Below, in pieces: positions 33,618 through 42,761 of a stretch of DNA of 64,000 bases. The stretch covers positions 8,337,501 to 8,401,500 of the forward strand of contig NZ_CP116413.1 of NCBI RefSeq assembly GCF_030064675.1, in the 5' to 3' direction. The stretch is from Crossiella sp. CA-258035 (GTDB lineage Bacteria; Actinomycetota; Actinomycetes; Mycobacteriales; Pseudonocardiaceae). The notes beneath the pieces are model-generated. The model made no database searches and was not told the origin of the DNA. It saw only the letters and a list, made by a program, of their open reading frames with translations. Numbering within the stretch: the stretch's first letter is position 1; every line of letters begins with the position of its first letter. Made by a program: the position numbers and the translations under genes.

Positions 33618-35437
33618 CAGTCGTACACCCCTTCCACCTGCCAGGAACCGTTGGCACAGGCCAGCAACAACGCCTGCCCGTCCGCCAGCAGCACCTGCAA
33701 CCGGGCCACCCGGTTCGCGCCCAGCTCCGGCGGCAGCCACCAGCGCTCCTCCACCGTCCACGGCCCCGCCCACGCGGTGACCAGCCGCGACCGTCCACTT
33801 TCGACAGTCACCTCGTGCGGCGGCCCGCTGATCCGCTGCCGCGCGCTGACGCTGACCACGTTGCCCCGCCGGTCCTTCACGATCGCGGCCACCGGCTCCG
33901 CGGGCACCAGCGTCGGCGAGGGCGCGGGCAGCCGCCCCGGCCACGGCGGCTCCGGATCATGCCGGGGCCGCGCCTCGTCCCCCCAGGGCACCCAGCGGAC
34001 CCGCTCCCCAGGACCGCGTCCGCCACCGAGCACCCCGGTGCACACCGCCTCCGGCCCCAGCAGCCCCTGCACCCGGACGAAGGCCCGCCCGGCCCGCTCG
34101 GCCAGCTGCGCCGCGCCCTCGCCCTTCCACAGGTCGAGCTGGAGCACCCCGGCGTCGACCACCTCCTCCGGCTCCACCCGCAACAGGTTGATCCCCGCGG
34201 TCGGCCCGCCCGCCCGCAGCCAGCCGTCCAGCTGCCAGCGCACCCGGTCGGCGATCCCGTTGGCGGTCAACGGTTCCGCGCACCGCCACACCCGGCTCAG
34301 CTCCTCGCCGTGCTCGGTGCGGGCCTGGATGGCCAGCCGGGTGCAGGCCAGCCCGCGCGCGGCCAGCACGGTGTGCAGCCGCTCGGCCAGCGCCCGCGCC
34401 GCGAACGCCGCCGCGTCCACCCGCTCCACCGGCGGGTCGAGCTGTTGCGCCACCGCCAGTTCCGCCGGTGGCAACCGCCGGTCGGCGGGCCGCTCCTCCA
34501 GCCCGCGCGCCAGCCGGTGCGCCCGCACCGCCGCCGCGCCGAACCGGGAGGCCACCTCCCGCTCCGGCAACACCCCGAACTCCCCAAGCGACCGCAACCC
34601 CAACCGCCGCAACAGGTCCACCAGCTCGCCCCGCCCGGCCAACCGCTCCGCGGGCTGATCCAGCTCGCCGATTCCCAGTGGTGCCAAGAACTCCGGACTC
34701 CCCCCAGGCGGCACCAGCACCCCGCGGTGCGCGGCCAGCGTCGCCGCGAACAACCCGTCCGCCACCCCGACCTGGCACTCCACCCCGGCCAGCGCCCCGA
34801 CCTGGTCGACCAGCCGCTCGGCCGCCTCCTCCGCGCCGAAGTACCCCACCGGCCCCTGCGCGGGCAGCGCGACCAGCCCCGGCCGCACGATCTCGATCCC
34901 CGGCGCGAGCTGCTCGATCCCCAGCGCCACCGGCTCGAACAACCGCGCGTCCCTGGTCTGGTCGTCCTCGAACACCACCAGCTCGGGACAGCGCCCCTCG
35001 GCCTCCCGGCGGCGCAGCCCACGCCGGATGCCCTCCACCCGCGCGGTCGCCGAGCAGGCGAGCACCTTGCCCCCGGCGAGCACCGCGCAGGGGGTGCGCG
35101 GGTCCAGCCCGGCGGCGGCGATGGCCGCGGTCACCGGCCAGTCCGGACACCAGATGACCAACAGCCGCAACGGCCGGTACCCCGCGGGGATCTCGGGCAG
35201 CACGGCCTCCGGCACGCGATGCGCCAGCCCCGCATACCGCGCGAGCCCCGTCCCACCCGCGGGCGCGGCACCGCCCGCGAGCCCCGCCCCGCCCGCAGAC
35301 CCAGCGCCGCCCGCGAGCCCCGCACCATCTGCCAGCCCCGCACCCTCTGCCAGCCCCGCACCGCCCGGCAGCCCAGCGTCGCCGGGCAGCTCCGCGCCGG
35401 CTGCCCGGCGACGCCCCGGCGTCTCCTCGACGCCCAT
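33617..35437 (-). CDS. imuB: ImuB, catalytically inactive Y-family polymerase of the mutasome
   Basis: This 606-residue UmuC/DinB-like protein lacks the catalytic acidic residues and acts as the scaffold joining ImuA' and DnaE2 to the beta clamp. The family body begins at RPLRLLVIWCPDWPV (about residue 88). The 70 residues before it are a low-complexity GAGLAx hexapeptide repeat encoded by 18-bp units. The upstream ATG is supported by its one-base overlap with the imuA' stop (TGATG), so the repeat is probably translated. An alternative GTG at 35215 would remove it. Confidence 0.9.
   Translation of the reverse strand: MGVEETPGRRRAAGAELPGDAGLPGGAGLAEGAGLADGAGLAGGAGSAGGAGLAGGAAPAGGTGLARYAGLAHRVPEAVLPEIPAGYRPLRLLVIWCPDWPVTAAIAAAGLDPRTPCAVLAGGKVLACSATARVEGIRRGLRRREAEGRCPELVVFEDDQTRDARLFEPVALGIEQLAPGIEIVRPGLVALPAQGPVGYFGAEEAAERLVDQVGALAGVECQVGVADGLFAATLAAHRGVLVPPGGSPEFLAPLGIGELDQPAERLAGRGELVDLLRRLGLRSLGEFGVLPEREVASRFGAAAVRAHRLARGLEERPADRRLPPAELAVAQQLDPPVERVDAAAFAARALAERLHTVLAARGLACTRLAIQARTEHGEELSRVWRCAEPLTANGIADRVRWQLDGWLRAGGPTAGINLLRVEPEEVVDAGVLQLDLWKGEGAAQLAERAGRAFVRVQGLLGPEAVCTGVLGGGRGPGERVRWVPWGDEARPRHDPEPPWPGRLPAPSPTLVPAEPVAAIVKDRRGNVVSVSARQRISGPPHEVTVESGRSRLVTAWAGPWTVEERWWLPPELGANRVARLQVLLADGQALLLACANGSWQVEGVYD
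35219..35380 (-). repeat. 18-bp minisatellite inside imuB
   Basis: About nine degenerate 18-bp units (plus strand GCCAGCCCCGCACC followed by four variable bases) encode repeats of GAGLAx. The best-conserved copies lie at about 35320-35380. Such in-frame tandem repeats are prone to copy-number change between strains. Confidence 0.8.
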
Positions 35438-36165
35438 CAGACCGCCAGCCCAGTGCCCGCACCGCCGAACTCAACCGCCTCGTCCACCGGCGGCGTTCCC
35501 GGCCCGTCCAGGCTCAGCCACTCCCGCCGCGGCCGCCCCGCCGCGCGCCGACCGCCGACCTCCACCAGCAGCTCGCTCCCGGTCAGCTGCCCGTGCCCGT
35601 CCGCGAGCCCGTGCCAGCGAATGTCCACACAGGACAGTTGAAGATCCGCGCCGGGCCAGGCCCCGAAGGCCAGCAACACCGAACCGCGATGCCGCGCCCG
35701 GACTTCCAGCTTGCGCGCCTGCGCGGGCGCGAGCGAGTCCGGACCGGCCAGGACCACCAGGTCCAGCCCGTCCAGCAGTGCGGCGGTCACCGCCGCCGTC
35801 TCCCGGCGCGGCCGTGGTACCAGGGCCAGGCGTTGTACCGCCACCCCCGCTTCCGCGGCGGCGACGAGCCCCAGCCCAGGCAGCCCAACCACGGCAGCCC
35901 AGGAGCCGGCGGCGGTGGCCGTCGACAGCAGCCCCAGCAGGAGTGCTGTCGACCCGCGCACCGCTACGGTGCTGCCGCGGCGCAGGCCACCCCCTGGGAG
36001 AATGGCGGCCAGCTCCGCGCGCACCGGCAGCATCCGCCCCAAGGCGCGATCGCCGGTGGTCACGGCAACCCCATTTGCCGTGACCACCTCAGCGAGCGCT
36101 GCCAGCGAGGCAACTGCCACCTCAACACCGCCTTCCCACGTCCACGTGCACGCACCCATGTGCAC
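35437..36165 (-). CDS. imuA': ImuA', RecA-like mutasome accessory protein
   Basis: This 242-residue protein resembles ImuA', the RecA-fold partner of ImuB in actinobacteria. It keeps the core LPGGGLRRGSTVAVRGSTALLLGLL, where the Walker A is degenerate, and the later DLVVLAGPDSLAPAQARKLEVRARHRGSVLLAFG segment. It recruits the mutasome to RecA-bound DNA. The start may be the ATG at 36165 or a GTG about 40 nt inside. It is the first gene of the imuA'-imuB-dnaE2 operon, with two LexA boxes upstream. Confidence 0.85.
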   Translation of the reverse strand: MHMGACTWTWEGGVEVAVASLAALAEVVTANGVAVTTGDRALGRMLPVRAELAAILPGGGLRRGSTVAVRGSTALLLGLLSTATAAGSWAAVVGLPGLGLVAAAEAGVAVQRLALVPRPRRETAAVTAALLDGLDLVVLAGPDSLAPAQARKLEVRARHRGSVLLAFGAWPGADLQLSCVDIRWHGLADGHGQLTGSELLVEVGGRRAAGRPRREWLSLDGPGTPPVDEAVEFGGAGTGLAV

Positions 36166-36232
36166 GTCACAAGCCGTGGGGAGCCGGCAGGTCGAGTTCC
36201 CCGGAACCCCGGCACCGGTTTCCTCGACTCAA

Positions 36233-36248
36233 TCGAACAGGTGTTCGA
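36233..36248. promoter_or_regulatory. LexA (SOS) box 1
   Basis: TCGAACAGGTGTTCGA is a perfect match to the actinobacterial LexA consensus TCGAAC-N4-GTTCGA. It lies 68 bp upstream of the imuA' start and should repress the mutasome operon until DNA damage. Confidence 0.92.
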
Positions 36249-36306
36249 TCGATGGCTGTATTCAATCGGCTCCGGGGGTCCGGGTCAAGTCGAGTCACCC
36301 GTTTTT

Positions 36307-36322
36307 TCGAACTGGCGTTCGA
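36307..36322. promoter_or_regulatory. LexA (SOS) box 2
   Basis: TCGAACTGGCGTTCGA is a second perfect consensus box, 58 bp from the first and 53 bp upstream of the plus-strand gene at 36375. It may reinforce control of imuA' or place the divergent membrane protein under SOS control. Confidence 0.9.
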
Positions 36323-36374
36323 GGGCCACACTGTTGGGCGGATTGATGTTCGACCGTCACGTTCTGGGGGTTTG

Positions 36375-37046
36375 ATGACCGCGGTAGCACCACCCGGCTG
36401 GGGGACGCCGAAGCGGAAGCGACACCCCAGCACCATCCCACTGGCGATCCTGCTGGTGGTGCTGGTGCTGGCCATCATCGGCGGCGGGATCTACGCCTAC
36501 GTGGAGTACCAGTACGCGCACCGGGACCACGGCGAGTCCCCGCGCACCATCAGCTCGAACCCGTTGTGCGACAAGATCTCCGGCCCTGCCAAGGAGCGGG
36601 CGCGGACCACGAACCCGGACAAGGCCGAGCTGAAGAAGTACGACAACGGCAGCCAGATCGCCTGGTGCGGCTGGCGGCAGACCAAGGGCAAGGACGGCGA
36701 GGGCCAGCGCTTCCTGCAGGCCGAACTGGCCGACTCCACCACCAGCACCGACGACCGGCGGGCCGAGGACCTGGTGGAGCGGCTGGAACTGGCCAAGCGG
36801 TACGCCGGCGGCGACTACCAGGTCGAGAAGCTCGACGGGGTCGGCGACGAGGCCTACTTCGCGGTGAAGAAACCGGCCACCACGAGCATCGCCACCGTCG
36901 AGGTCCAGGTGGGCGCGCGCAACGCCAACGGGTTCGTGAAGGTCACCTACAGCGGCTTCGACGTGGGCACCTTCAGCAAGCGCCAGCCGAACCTGGACGA
37001 GCTGAAGACCGTGGCGACCGCCGTCGCGCAGGACGCCCTGCGCTGA
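36375..37046 (+). CDS. Single-pass membrane protein of unknown function, possibly SOS-controlled
   Basis: This 223-residue protein has a short basic cytoplasmic head, one membrane segment (about 24-46) and an extracytoplasmic domain (about 55-223) with two Cys (PLCDKI and AWCGW). It resembles the DUF3558-type pattern of actinobacterial exported proteins, but I do not recognise it with certainty. ATG 36375 follows GGGGG. A LexA box lies 53 bp upstream. It converges on purH with an 18-bp gap. Confidence 0.7.
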   Translation: MTAVAPPGWGTPKRKRHPSTIPLAILLVVLVLAIIGGGIYAYVEYQYAHRDHGESPRTISSNPLCDKISGPAKERARTTNPDKAELKKYDNGSQIAWCGWRQTKGKDGEGQRFLQAELADSTTSTDDRRAEDLVERLELAKRYAGGDYQVEKLDGVGDEAYFAVKKPATTSIATVEVQVGARNANGFVKVTYSGFDVGTFSKRQPNLDELKTVATAVAQDALR

Positions 37047-37064
37047 CGGCGGCCGCCACTGGAA

Positions 37065-38690
37065 TCAGTGTGCGAAGTGCCTGGTGCCGGTCAGGTACAG
37101 GGTGACCCCGGCGGCCTCCGCGGCGGCGATGACCTCGGCGTCGCGGACCGAGCCGCCGGGCTGCACCACCGCTCGCACCCCGGCTTCCAGCAACACTTCC
37201 AGGCCGTCCGGGAACGGGAAGAAGGCGTCCGAGGCGCCCACCGCGCCCTTGGCCCGCTCACCGGCGCGGGAGACCGCGAGCCTGGCCGCGTCCACCCGGT
37301 TGACCTGGCCCATGCCGCAGCCGACGGTGGCCCCGTCGGCGGCGAGCAGGATCGCGTTGGACTTCACCGCGCGGCAGGCCCGCCAGGCGAAGGCCAGGTC
37401 GGTCAGCGTGGCCGCGTCGGCGGCCTCGCCGCAGGCCAGCGTCCAGTTGGCCGGGTCGTCGCCCTCGGCGTCGATCGCGTCGGCCTGCTGCACCAGCAGC
37501 CCGCCGGAGACCGGCCGCAGCTCGGTGCCGCCACGCCGCGGCGGCTGCGCCACCAGGATGCGCACGTTCTTCTTGCGCGCCAGCACGTCCACCGCGCCGT
37601 CGGCGTAGGACGGGGCGATGATCACCTCGGTGAAGATCTCCGCGACCTGCTCGGCCAGCTCCACGGTGACCTCGCGGTTGACCGCGATCACCCCGCCGAA
37701 GGCGCTCACCGGGTCGCAGGCGTGCGCGCGCCGGTGCGCGTCCGCGATCGCGCCGGGGTCGCCGTCGGGCAGCGTGGAGACCGCGATGCCGCACGGGTTG
37801 GCGTGCTTGATGATCGCCACGCAGGGCGCGTCGTGGTCGTGCGCGGCCCGCCAGGCGGCGTCGGAGTCGACGTAGTTGTTGTACGACATCTCCTTGCCGT
37901 GCAGCTGTTCCGCGTTGGCCAGCCCGCCACCGGCGTGGCTGGCGGTGTACAGCGCGGCCTTCTGGTGCGGGTTCTCGCCGTAGCGCAGCACCGAGGCGCG
38001 CTGCCAGGTCGCGCCGACCCAGCCGGGGAAGCCGGAGCCCTCGTCGTCGGGGGCCAGCGTGCTGCCGATCCAGGAGGCCACCGCCACGTCGTAGCTCGCG
38101 GTGTGCCGGTAGGCCTCGGCGGCCAGCCGCTGCCGCTGCGCCAGGGTGAAACCGCCGGCCTGGACCTGCTCCAGCAGCCAGCCGTAGCGGCCGGGGTCGA
38201 CCACGACGGCCACGTTGGCGTGGTTCTTCGCCGAGGCGCGCACCATGGCCGGGCCGCCGATGTCGATCTGCTCGACGCACTCCTCCGGTCCCGCGCCCGA
38301 GGCCACGGTGGCCTCGAACGGGTACAGGTTCACCACGAGCAGGTCGAACGCGGCCACGCCGAGCTGGTCCAACTGCTCGACATGCTCGGGCCGCCGCACA
38401 TCGGCGAGCAGGCCCGCGTGCACCCTGGGGTGCAGGGTCTTGACCCGCCCGTCCAGGCACTCGGGGAAACCGGTCAGCTCCTCCACCGGGGTCACCGGCA
38501 CGCCGGCGTCGGCGATCCGGGCCGCGGTGGACCCGGTGGAGACGATCTCGATGCCCGCCGCGTGCAGGCCGGTGGCCAGCTCCAGCAGGCCGTCCTTGGC
38601 GGAGACGCTCACCAGTGCGCGGCGCACGGGGCGTCGTTCGTCCACCGGGGACTCTGTGGGTCGAACCGTCGCATCTGGCGCAGCGGTCAC
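37065..38690 (-). CDS. purH: PurH, AICAR transformylase/IMP cyclohydrolase
   Basis: This 541-residue bifunctional enzyme performs the last two steps of IMP synthesis. The N-terminal IMP cyclohydrolase (MGS-like) domain has [16 protein letters not shown] and STGSTA. The C-terminal AICAR transformylase domain has [25 protein letters not shown] and KHANPCG. GTG 38690 overlaps the purN stop (GTGA), so both formyl-transfer enzymes of purine synthesis are made together. Confidence 0.97.
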   Translation of the reverse strand: MTAAPDATVRPTESPVDERRPVRRALVSVSAKDGLLELATGLHAAGIEIVSTGSTAARIADAGVPVTPVEELTGFPECLDGRVKTLHPRVHAGLLADVRRPEHVEQLDQLGVAAFDLLVVNLYPFEATVASGAGPEECVEQIDIGGPAMVRASAKNHANVAVVVDPGRYGWLLEQVQAGGFTLAQRQRLAAEAYRHTASYDVAVASWIGSTLAPDDEGSGFPGWVGATWQRASVLRYGENPHQKAALYTASHAGGGLANAEQLHGKEMSYNNYVDSDAAWRAAHDHDAPCVAIIKHANPCGIAVSTLPDGDPGAIADAHRRAHACDPVSAFGGVIAVNREVTVELAEQVAEIFTEVIIAPSYADGAVDVLARKKNVRILVAQPPRRGGTELRPVSGGLLVQQADAIDAEGDDPANWTLACGEAADAATLTDLAFAWRACRAVKSNAILLAADGATVGCGMGQVNRVDAARLAVSRAGERAKGAVGASDAFFPFPDGLEVLLEAGVRAVVQPGGSVRDAEVIAAAEAAGVTLYLTGTRHFAH

Positions 38691-39346
38691 GGAATGCTCA
38701 CCTCTCGTCCGGTCACGGTGCAGCCGTGTGCGGCCAGCCTGGCGACGGTGTCCACCAGCAGGTCGCGCTCCACCGTTTTGATCCGTTCATGCAGCTCGTC
38801 AACACCCTCGCCGGGCCGGACCTCAACCGCGCCCTGGGCGAGGATCGGGCCGGTGTCCACCCCGGCGTCCACCAGGTGCACGGTGCAGCCGGTGACCTTG
38901 ACCCCGTAGGCCACGGCGTCGGCCACCGCGTGCGCGCCGGGGAAGGCGGGCAGCAGCGCGGGGTGGGTGTTGACCACCCGGCCGCCGAAGCGGGCCAGGA
39001 AGTCGGGTCCCAGGATCTTCATGAACCCGGCCGAGACGACCAGGTCGGGCTGGCAGGCCTGGACGGCGTCCGCGAGCGCGGTGTTCCAGGCCGCCCGGTC
39101 GGCGTGCTCGCGCAACCGGACCGTGAAGGTCGGGATCCCCGCCCGCTCGGCGCGGGCCAGTCCCTCGATACCGCCCCGGTCCGCGCCGACCGCGACCACG
39201 GTGGCCGGGTAGTCCGGCGCGGCCGCGGCGTCCAGCAGCGCCTGCAGCAGGGTGCCGGAGCCGGAGACGAGGGCGACGATGCGGACCGGTGCGCTCCACC
39301 GCAGCCGCTGGGCTGTCGGGGCGAGGTCCGGTTCGATAGTGCTCAG
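38687..39346 (-). CDS. purN: PurN, phosphoribosylglycinamide formyltransferase, apparent CTG start
   Basis: This enzyme of about 219 residues transfers formyl from 10-formyl-THF to GAR. It shows [20 protein letters not shown], the motif [13 protein letters not shown], active-site [12 protein letters not shown] and [12 protein letters not shown]. There is no ATG, GTG or TTG in frame between the family start and a codon 87 triplets further upstream. AGGAG (39357-39353) sits exactly 6 nt before a CTG at 39346, so I take CTG as the start. An upstream extension would be an Arg-rich overlap with the DUF6350 gene. Confidence 0.88.
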   Translation of the reverse strand: MSTIEPDLAPTAQRLRWSAPVRIVALVSGSGTLLQALLDAAAAPDYPATVVAVGADRGGIEGLARAERAGIPTFTVRLREHADRAAWNTALADAVQACQPDLVVSAGFMKILGPDFLARFGGRVVNTHPALLPAFPGAHAVADAVAYGVKVTGCTVHLVDAGVDTGPILAQGAVEVRPGEGVDELHERIKTVERDLLVDTVARLAAHGCTVTGREVSIP

Positions 39347-39425
39347 CGTGGTCTCCTGCGGGCCGGATCCGGGGCTGCGACCAGCGTAGGCGTTGCCCCG
39401 TTCGGCCTCTTGGCCAGGTCCCGCG

Positions 39426-40862
39426 CTAGCGTTTTTCCGGTTCCTCGGGCGGCTCCAGGAGGGCCTCTTCCAGCTCCTCCTCGTCCACGAAGTCCTCTTC
39501 CGCCAAGGCTTCCGCGGGCGCGGCCTGCTCAGCCACCGCCTCCTCGGCCACGGGCTCGGCGGCCTCCGGCTCCTCCGCGTCCTCTTCGGCGGCCTCGTCC
39601 TCGGCAACGGCTTCCTGGTCGCCCTCAGCGACCTCTTCCTCGCCCTCGGTGTCCTCGGTCTCGGCCTCGTCGAGGTCCGCGGGCTCGTCCTCGGGCTCCG
39701 GCCGCGGCCCGGCCAGCCAGGCCACCACCGCCGCGGGAGCGGCCACCCAGCAGAACAGCGCCACCGCGAGCATCCCGGCCGGCACCCGCAGGTTCACCGC
39801 GCCCAGCCGCCCACCGGCCAGCGCCGCCGCCGCGAGCGCGGCCGCCGCCACCACCGCCGCGGCCACCCCCACCACCAGCAACCGGTTCTGCGGCAGCGGA
39901 TCCGCCTTCCGGCAGACCCAGCCCAGCAGCACCCCGGCGGCGATCGGCAGCAGCAGGCACAGCAGCCACCACCGGCTGCCGGACTCCGGCAGCGCGGCCA
40001 GCAGCGGGAACGGCGGCTCCTGGCCGCCGACCACGCGCAGCGGGCTGACCACCACCGCGCCGAGGCCGAACCCGGAACCGGCCACAAAGGACAGTGCGGC
40101 GACCACCGCGTTCGGCAGGTACAGCAGGCACAGCAGCACCAGCCCCGACCCGTTGCCGAAGCCGGGAGCCAGGTCGGCGAAAGCCGCGCGCACCGAACCG
40201 AAGGACAACGCCAGCGCGAGCGCCACGATGAGCGCGCCCATGGCGCACAAGCACATCAGCGCGATCCGGGCCGCGCGCAGCCCGGCCAGGACCCCCTCGC
40301 CGAAGCGCTGCCTGACCAGCGTCACCAGCCCGCAGCGCCGGGCCACTCCCGCGGTCGCGGCCAGTGCGGCGACCAGCCCGCAGGCCACCGCGCCGGTGGC
40401 CGGGGCCGCGGCGAAGGGCGGGTCCACGAACGCGGCCAGCAGCCCGCCGACCACCACGTGCGCCACGCCCATCACGGCCACCACCCGCAGCGCGTCGGCC
40501 GGGCGGGTCAGCCGCAGCCTGCGGGCGAGCCCACCGGCGGCCCTGGCCGCGAGCAGCACCACCGCCACGGTGGGCAGCAGCGGCAGCACGCCGAGGCTGG
40601 CCCCGCGCACGGTCAGCGGCACGTGGTGCGCGGCCAGCCACAGCGGAGCGGCACCGGCGGAGACCGCCTCCAGCGACACCACCGCGCGCTCCGCGCCCGC
40701 CATCACCAGCGCGACCACCGCGGCCGAACCCAGGTAGCCCAGCGCGATCACGCCGAGTGCGACGGCGAGTGCGGCCCGCACCTGCTGGGCCGCGGTGGCG
40801 GGAGGCGCGGCAACGCCGGGTTCGGAGACGCTGCCGTGCGCGGTCGGACGGAGCACGGTCAC
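39426..40862 (-). CDS. DUF6350 family polytopic membrane protein with acidic tail
   Basis: This protein of about 478 residues has around eleven hydrophobic segments (about 20-380), followed by a roughly 100-residue cytoplasmic tail made mostly of Glu, Asp and Ala. The membrane part matches the actinobacterial DUF6350 family, usually encoded just before purN. Function is unknown. GTG 40862 is one possible start; the frame continues to 40934 without a better SD. The acidic tail might bind cations or a basic partner. Confidence 0.75.
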   Translation of the reverse strand: MTVLRPTAHGSVSEPGVAAPPATAAQQVRAALAVALGVIALGYLGSAAVVALVMAGAERAVVSLEAVSAGAAPLWLAAHHVPLTVRGASLGVLPLLPTVAVVLLAARAAGGLARRLRLTRPADALRVVAVMGVAHVVVGGLLAAFVDPPFAAAPATGAVACGLVAALAATAGVARRCGLVTLVRQRFGEGVLAGLRAARIALMCLCAMGALIVALALALSFGSVRAAFADLAPGFGNGSGLVLLCLLYLPNAVVAALSFVAGSGFGLGAVVVSPLRVVGGQEPPFPLLAALPESGSRWWLLCLLLPIAAGVLLGWVCRKADPLPQNRLLVVGVAAAVVAAAALAAAALAGGRLGAVNLRVPAGMLAVALFCWVAAPAAVVAWLAGPRPEPEDEPADLDEAETEDTEGEEEVAEGDQEAVAEDEAAEEDAEEPEAAEPVAEEAVAEQAAPAEALAEEDFVDEEELEEALLEPPEEPEKR

Positions 40863-40933
40863 CCGGTCACCATCGCACCCTGCCCACGGCGATCCGCCTA
40901 GGCACGCCGAGGTGTGCTGGCATTCGCACACCA

Positions 40934-40967
40934 CCGGGGTGACCCCGCGTGCGCGGTGTCACCCCGG
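40934..40967 (-). terminator. Hairpin after the DUF5336 gene
   Basis: CCGGGGTGAC and GTCACCCCGG form a perfect 10-bp stem, and the loop itself contains CCGCG/CGCGG. It lies 34 bp beyond the stop of the DUF5336 gene (minus strand) and before the DUF6350 gene. Confidence 0.6.
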
Positions 40968-41000
40968 TCGTGGACTGTCCGGTGTGGACGGTTCAGCTGC

Positions 41001-41705
41001 TCAACTCTGTTGCGGGCCGCCAAATCCGCCGGGCGGGGTGCCCGGGTGCGGGAACTGCCTGGTCGCCTCGGGCTGGCCGAACCCGCCGCCGCCACCGGCA
41101 GGCGGGGGCGGCTGCTGCTGACCGAACTGCGGGGGCTGCTGACCGAACTGGCCGGGCTGCTGACCGTACTGCTGCGGCTGCGGCTGGCCGTACTGCTGCT
41201 GCGGCATCCCACCGGAGGGCGGGTTCCAGCCACCGGTCTGGCCGGCCGGCTGGCCGCCGTAGGGGTTGGCCGGCGCCTTCGGCTTCAGCTCGAGCTTGAT
41301 CATGCCGATCTCCTGCAGCAGCGCGGCGACGATCGCGCCGGTCTGCAGCACCGCGGCGATCAGCACCACCACGTACAGCCCGGCCACGCTCACCGTGTTG
41401 GTGATGTTGACCAGCAGGTCCAGCAGGCCGACCACGGCCAGCATGGCCGCCACCCAGAGGAACTGCGGGGCCTTGGGCAGCTGGGTCATCCCGGTGAGCA
41501 CGGCGGCGCCGATCATCAGCGCGATGCCGAAGGGCAGGCCGAGCCGGGAGACGTCGTCGGAGAAGGTGCAGAAGAAGATGACCAGGCCGAGCCCGGCCCC
41601 GACCAGGGCGAGGATCTGCCCCAGGTTCGGTCCGGCGGCAGCGGGTTGCCCGGTCTGCTGCGGCTGGGGCTGCTGCGGCGGGGGAACGCCGAATGGCACG
41701 GACAT
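41001..41705 (-). CDS. DUF5336 family membrane protein
   Basis: This 234-residue protein has four hydrophobic segments (about 30-140), a Pro/Gln-rich N-terminus and a long C-terminal tail (about 155-234) of QQYGQPQPQQYGQ-type repeats rich in Gly, Gln and Pro. It corresponds to the mycobacterial 34-kDa antigenic protein family (DUF5336). Function is unknown. The low-complexity tail is likely disordered and cytoplasmic or surface exposed. It stands alone between two hairpins. Confidence 0.8.
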   Translation of the reverse strand: MSVPFGVPPPQQPQPQQTGQPAAAGPNLGQILALVGAGLGLVIFFCTFSDDVSRLGLPFGIALMIGAAVLTGMTQLPKAPQFLWVAAMLAVVGLLDLLVNITNTVSVAGLYVVVLIAAVLQTGAIVAALLQEIGMIKLELKPKAPANPYGGQPAGQTGGWNPPSGGMPQQQYGQPQPQQYGQQPGQFGQQPPQFGQQQPPPPAGGGGGFGQPEATRQFPHPGTPPGGFGGPQQS

Positions 41706-41810
41706 GACCGGTTGTCCTCCTCGTTCGAGGTGACCGCGAGTGACGGCTCTGCGCCGGAAACGCTAGCCGATATCGATCGGGTGATATGTCCCGGGGACCC
41801 CGGAACGACA

Positions 41811-41843
41811 ACGGCCGGACGCCCCCGTTGGGCGCCCGGCCGT
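41811..41843 (-). terminator. Terminator hairpin after sucCD
   Basis: ACGGCCGGACGCCC and GGGCGCCCGGCCGT pair over 14 bp with a single mismatch and a 5-nt loop, 26 bp beyond the sucD stop. There is no U-tract, as is usual in high-GC actinobacteria. Confidence 0.75.
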
Positions 41844-41868
41844 GTCTGTCCACAGAGGACTGTTGGGC

Positions 41869-42759
41869 TCAGCCCAGGTTCTGCATGATCTCGCGCATCA
41901 GCTCGGCGGTCGCACTCGGCGTCTTGCCGACCTTGACGCCCGCGGCTTCCAGCGCTTCCTGCTTGGCCGCGGCGGTGCCGGAGGAGCCGGAGACGATGGC
42001 GCCGGCGTGGCCCATGGTCTTGCCCTCGGGGGCGGTGAAGCCCGCGACGTAGCCGACCACCGGCTTGGTGATGTGCTCGGCGATGTAGGCCGCCGCGCGC
42101 TCCTCGGCGTCGCCGCCGATCTCACCGATCATCACGATGGCCGCGGTCTCCGGGTCGTCCTGGAAGGCCTGCAGCGCGTCGATGTGCGTGGTGCCGATGA
42201 TCGGGTCACCGCCGATGCCGACCGCGGTGGAGAAACCGAAGTCCCGCAGCTCGTACATCATCTGGTAGGTCAGCGTCCCCGACTTGGAGACCAGACCGAT
42301 CTTGCCAGGCCCGGAGATGTCGGCCGGGATGATGCCCGCGTTGGACTTGCCGGGCGAGATGACGCCGGGGCAGTTCGGCCCGATGATCCGGGTCTTGTTG
42401 CCGGTGGCGTTGGCGTGCGCCCAGAAGTAGGCGGTGTCGTGCACCGGGATGCCCTCGGTGATGACCACCGCGAGGCCGATGCCCGCGTCGATCGCCTCGA
42501 CGACCGCGCCCTTGGCGAACTTCGGCGGCACGAAGACCACGGTGACGTCCGCGCCGGTCTCGGCCATGGCCTCACCGACGGAGTTGAACACCGGGAGCAG
42601 GGTGCCGTCGAAGTCGACGGTCTGGCCACCCTTGCCGGGGGTCACGCCGCCGACGATGGTGGTGCCCGACTTCAGCATCCGCTTGGTGTGCTTGGAGCCC
42701 TCGGCGCCGGTCATGCCCTGGACGATGACCTTGCTGTGCTCGGTCAGGAAGATAGCCAT
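41869..42759 (-). CDS. sucD: SucD, succinyl-CoA synthetase alpha subunit
   Basis: This subunit of about 296 residues carries the CoA-binding fold ([19 protein letters not shown]) and the active-site His in KTMGHAGAI that is phosphorylated during catalysis. It joins SucC to interconvert succinyl-CoA and succinate with nucleotide phosphorylation. I prefer ATG 42759 (MAIFLTE, the family start), with GGGGG 7 nt away; an ATG two codons earlier overlaps the sucC stop. Confidence 0.96.
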   Translation of the reverse strand: MAIFLTEHSKVIVQGMTGAEGSKHTKRMLKSGTTIVGGVTPGKGGQTVDFDGTLLPVFNSVGEAMAETGADVTVVFVPPKFAKGAVVEAIDAGIGLAVVITEGIPVHDTAYFWAHANATGNKTRIIGPNCPGVISPGKSNAGIIPADISGPGKIGLVSKSGTLTYQMMYELRDFGFSTAVGIGGDPIIGTTHIDALQAFQDDPETAAIVMIGEIGGDAEERAAAYIAEHITKPVVGYVAGFTAPEGKTMGHAGAIVSGSSGTAAAKQEALEAAGVKVGKTPSATAELMREIMQNLG

Positions 42760-42761
42760 GG

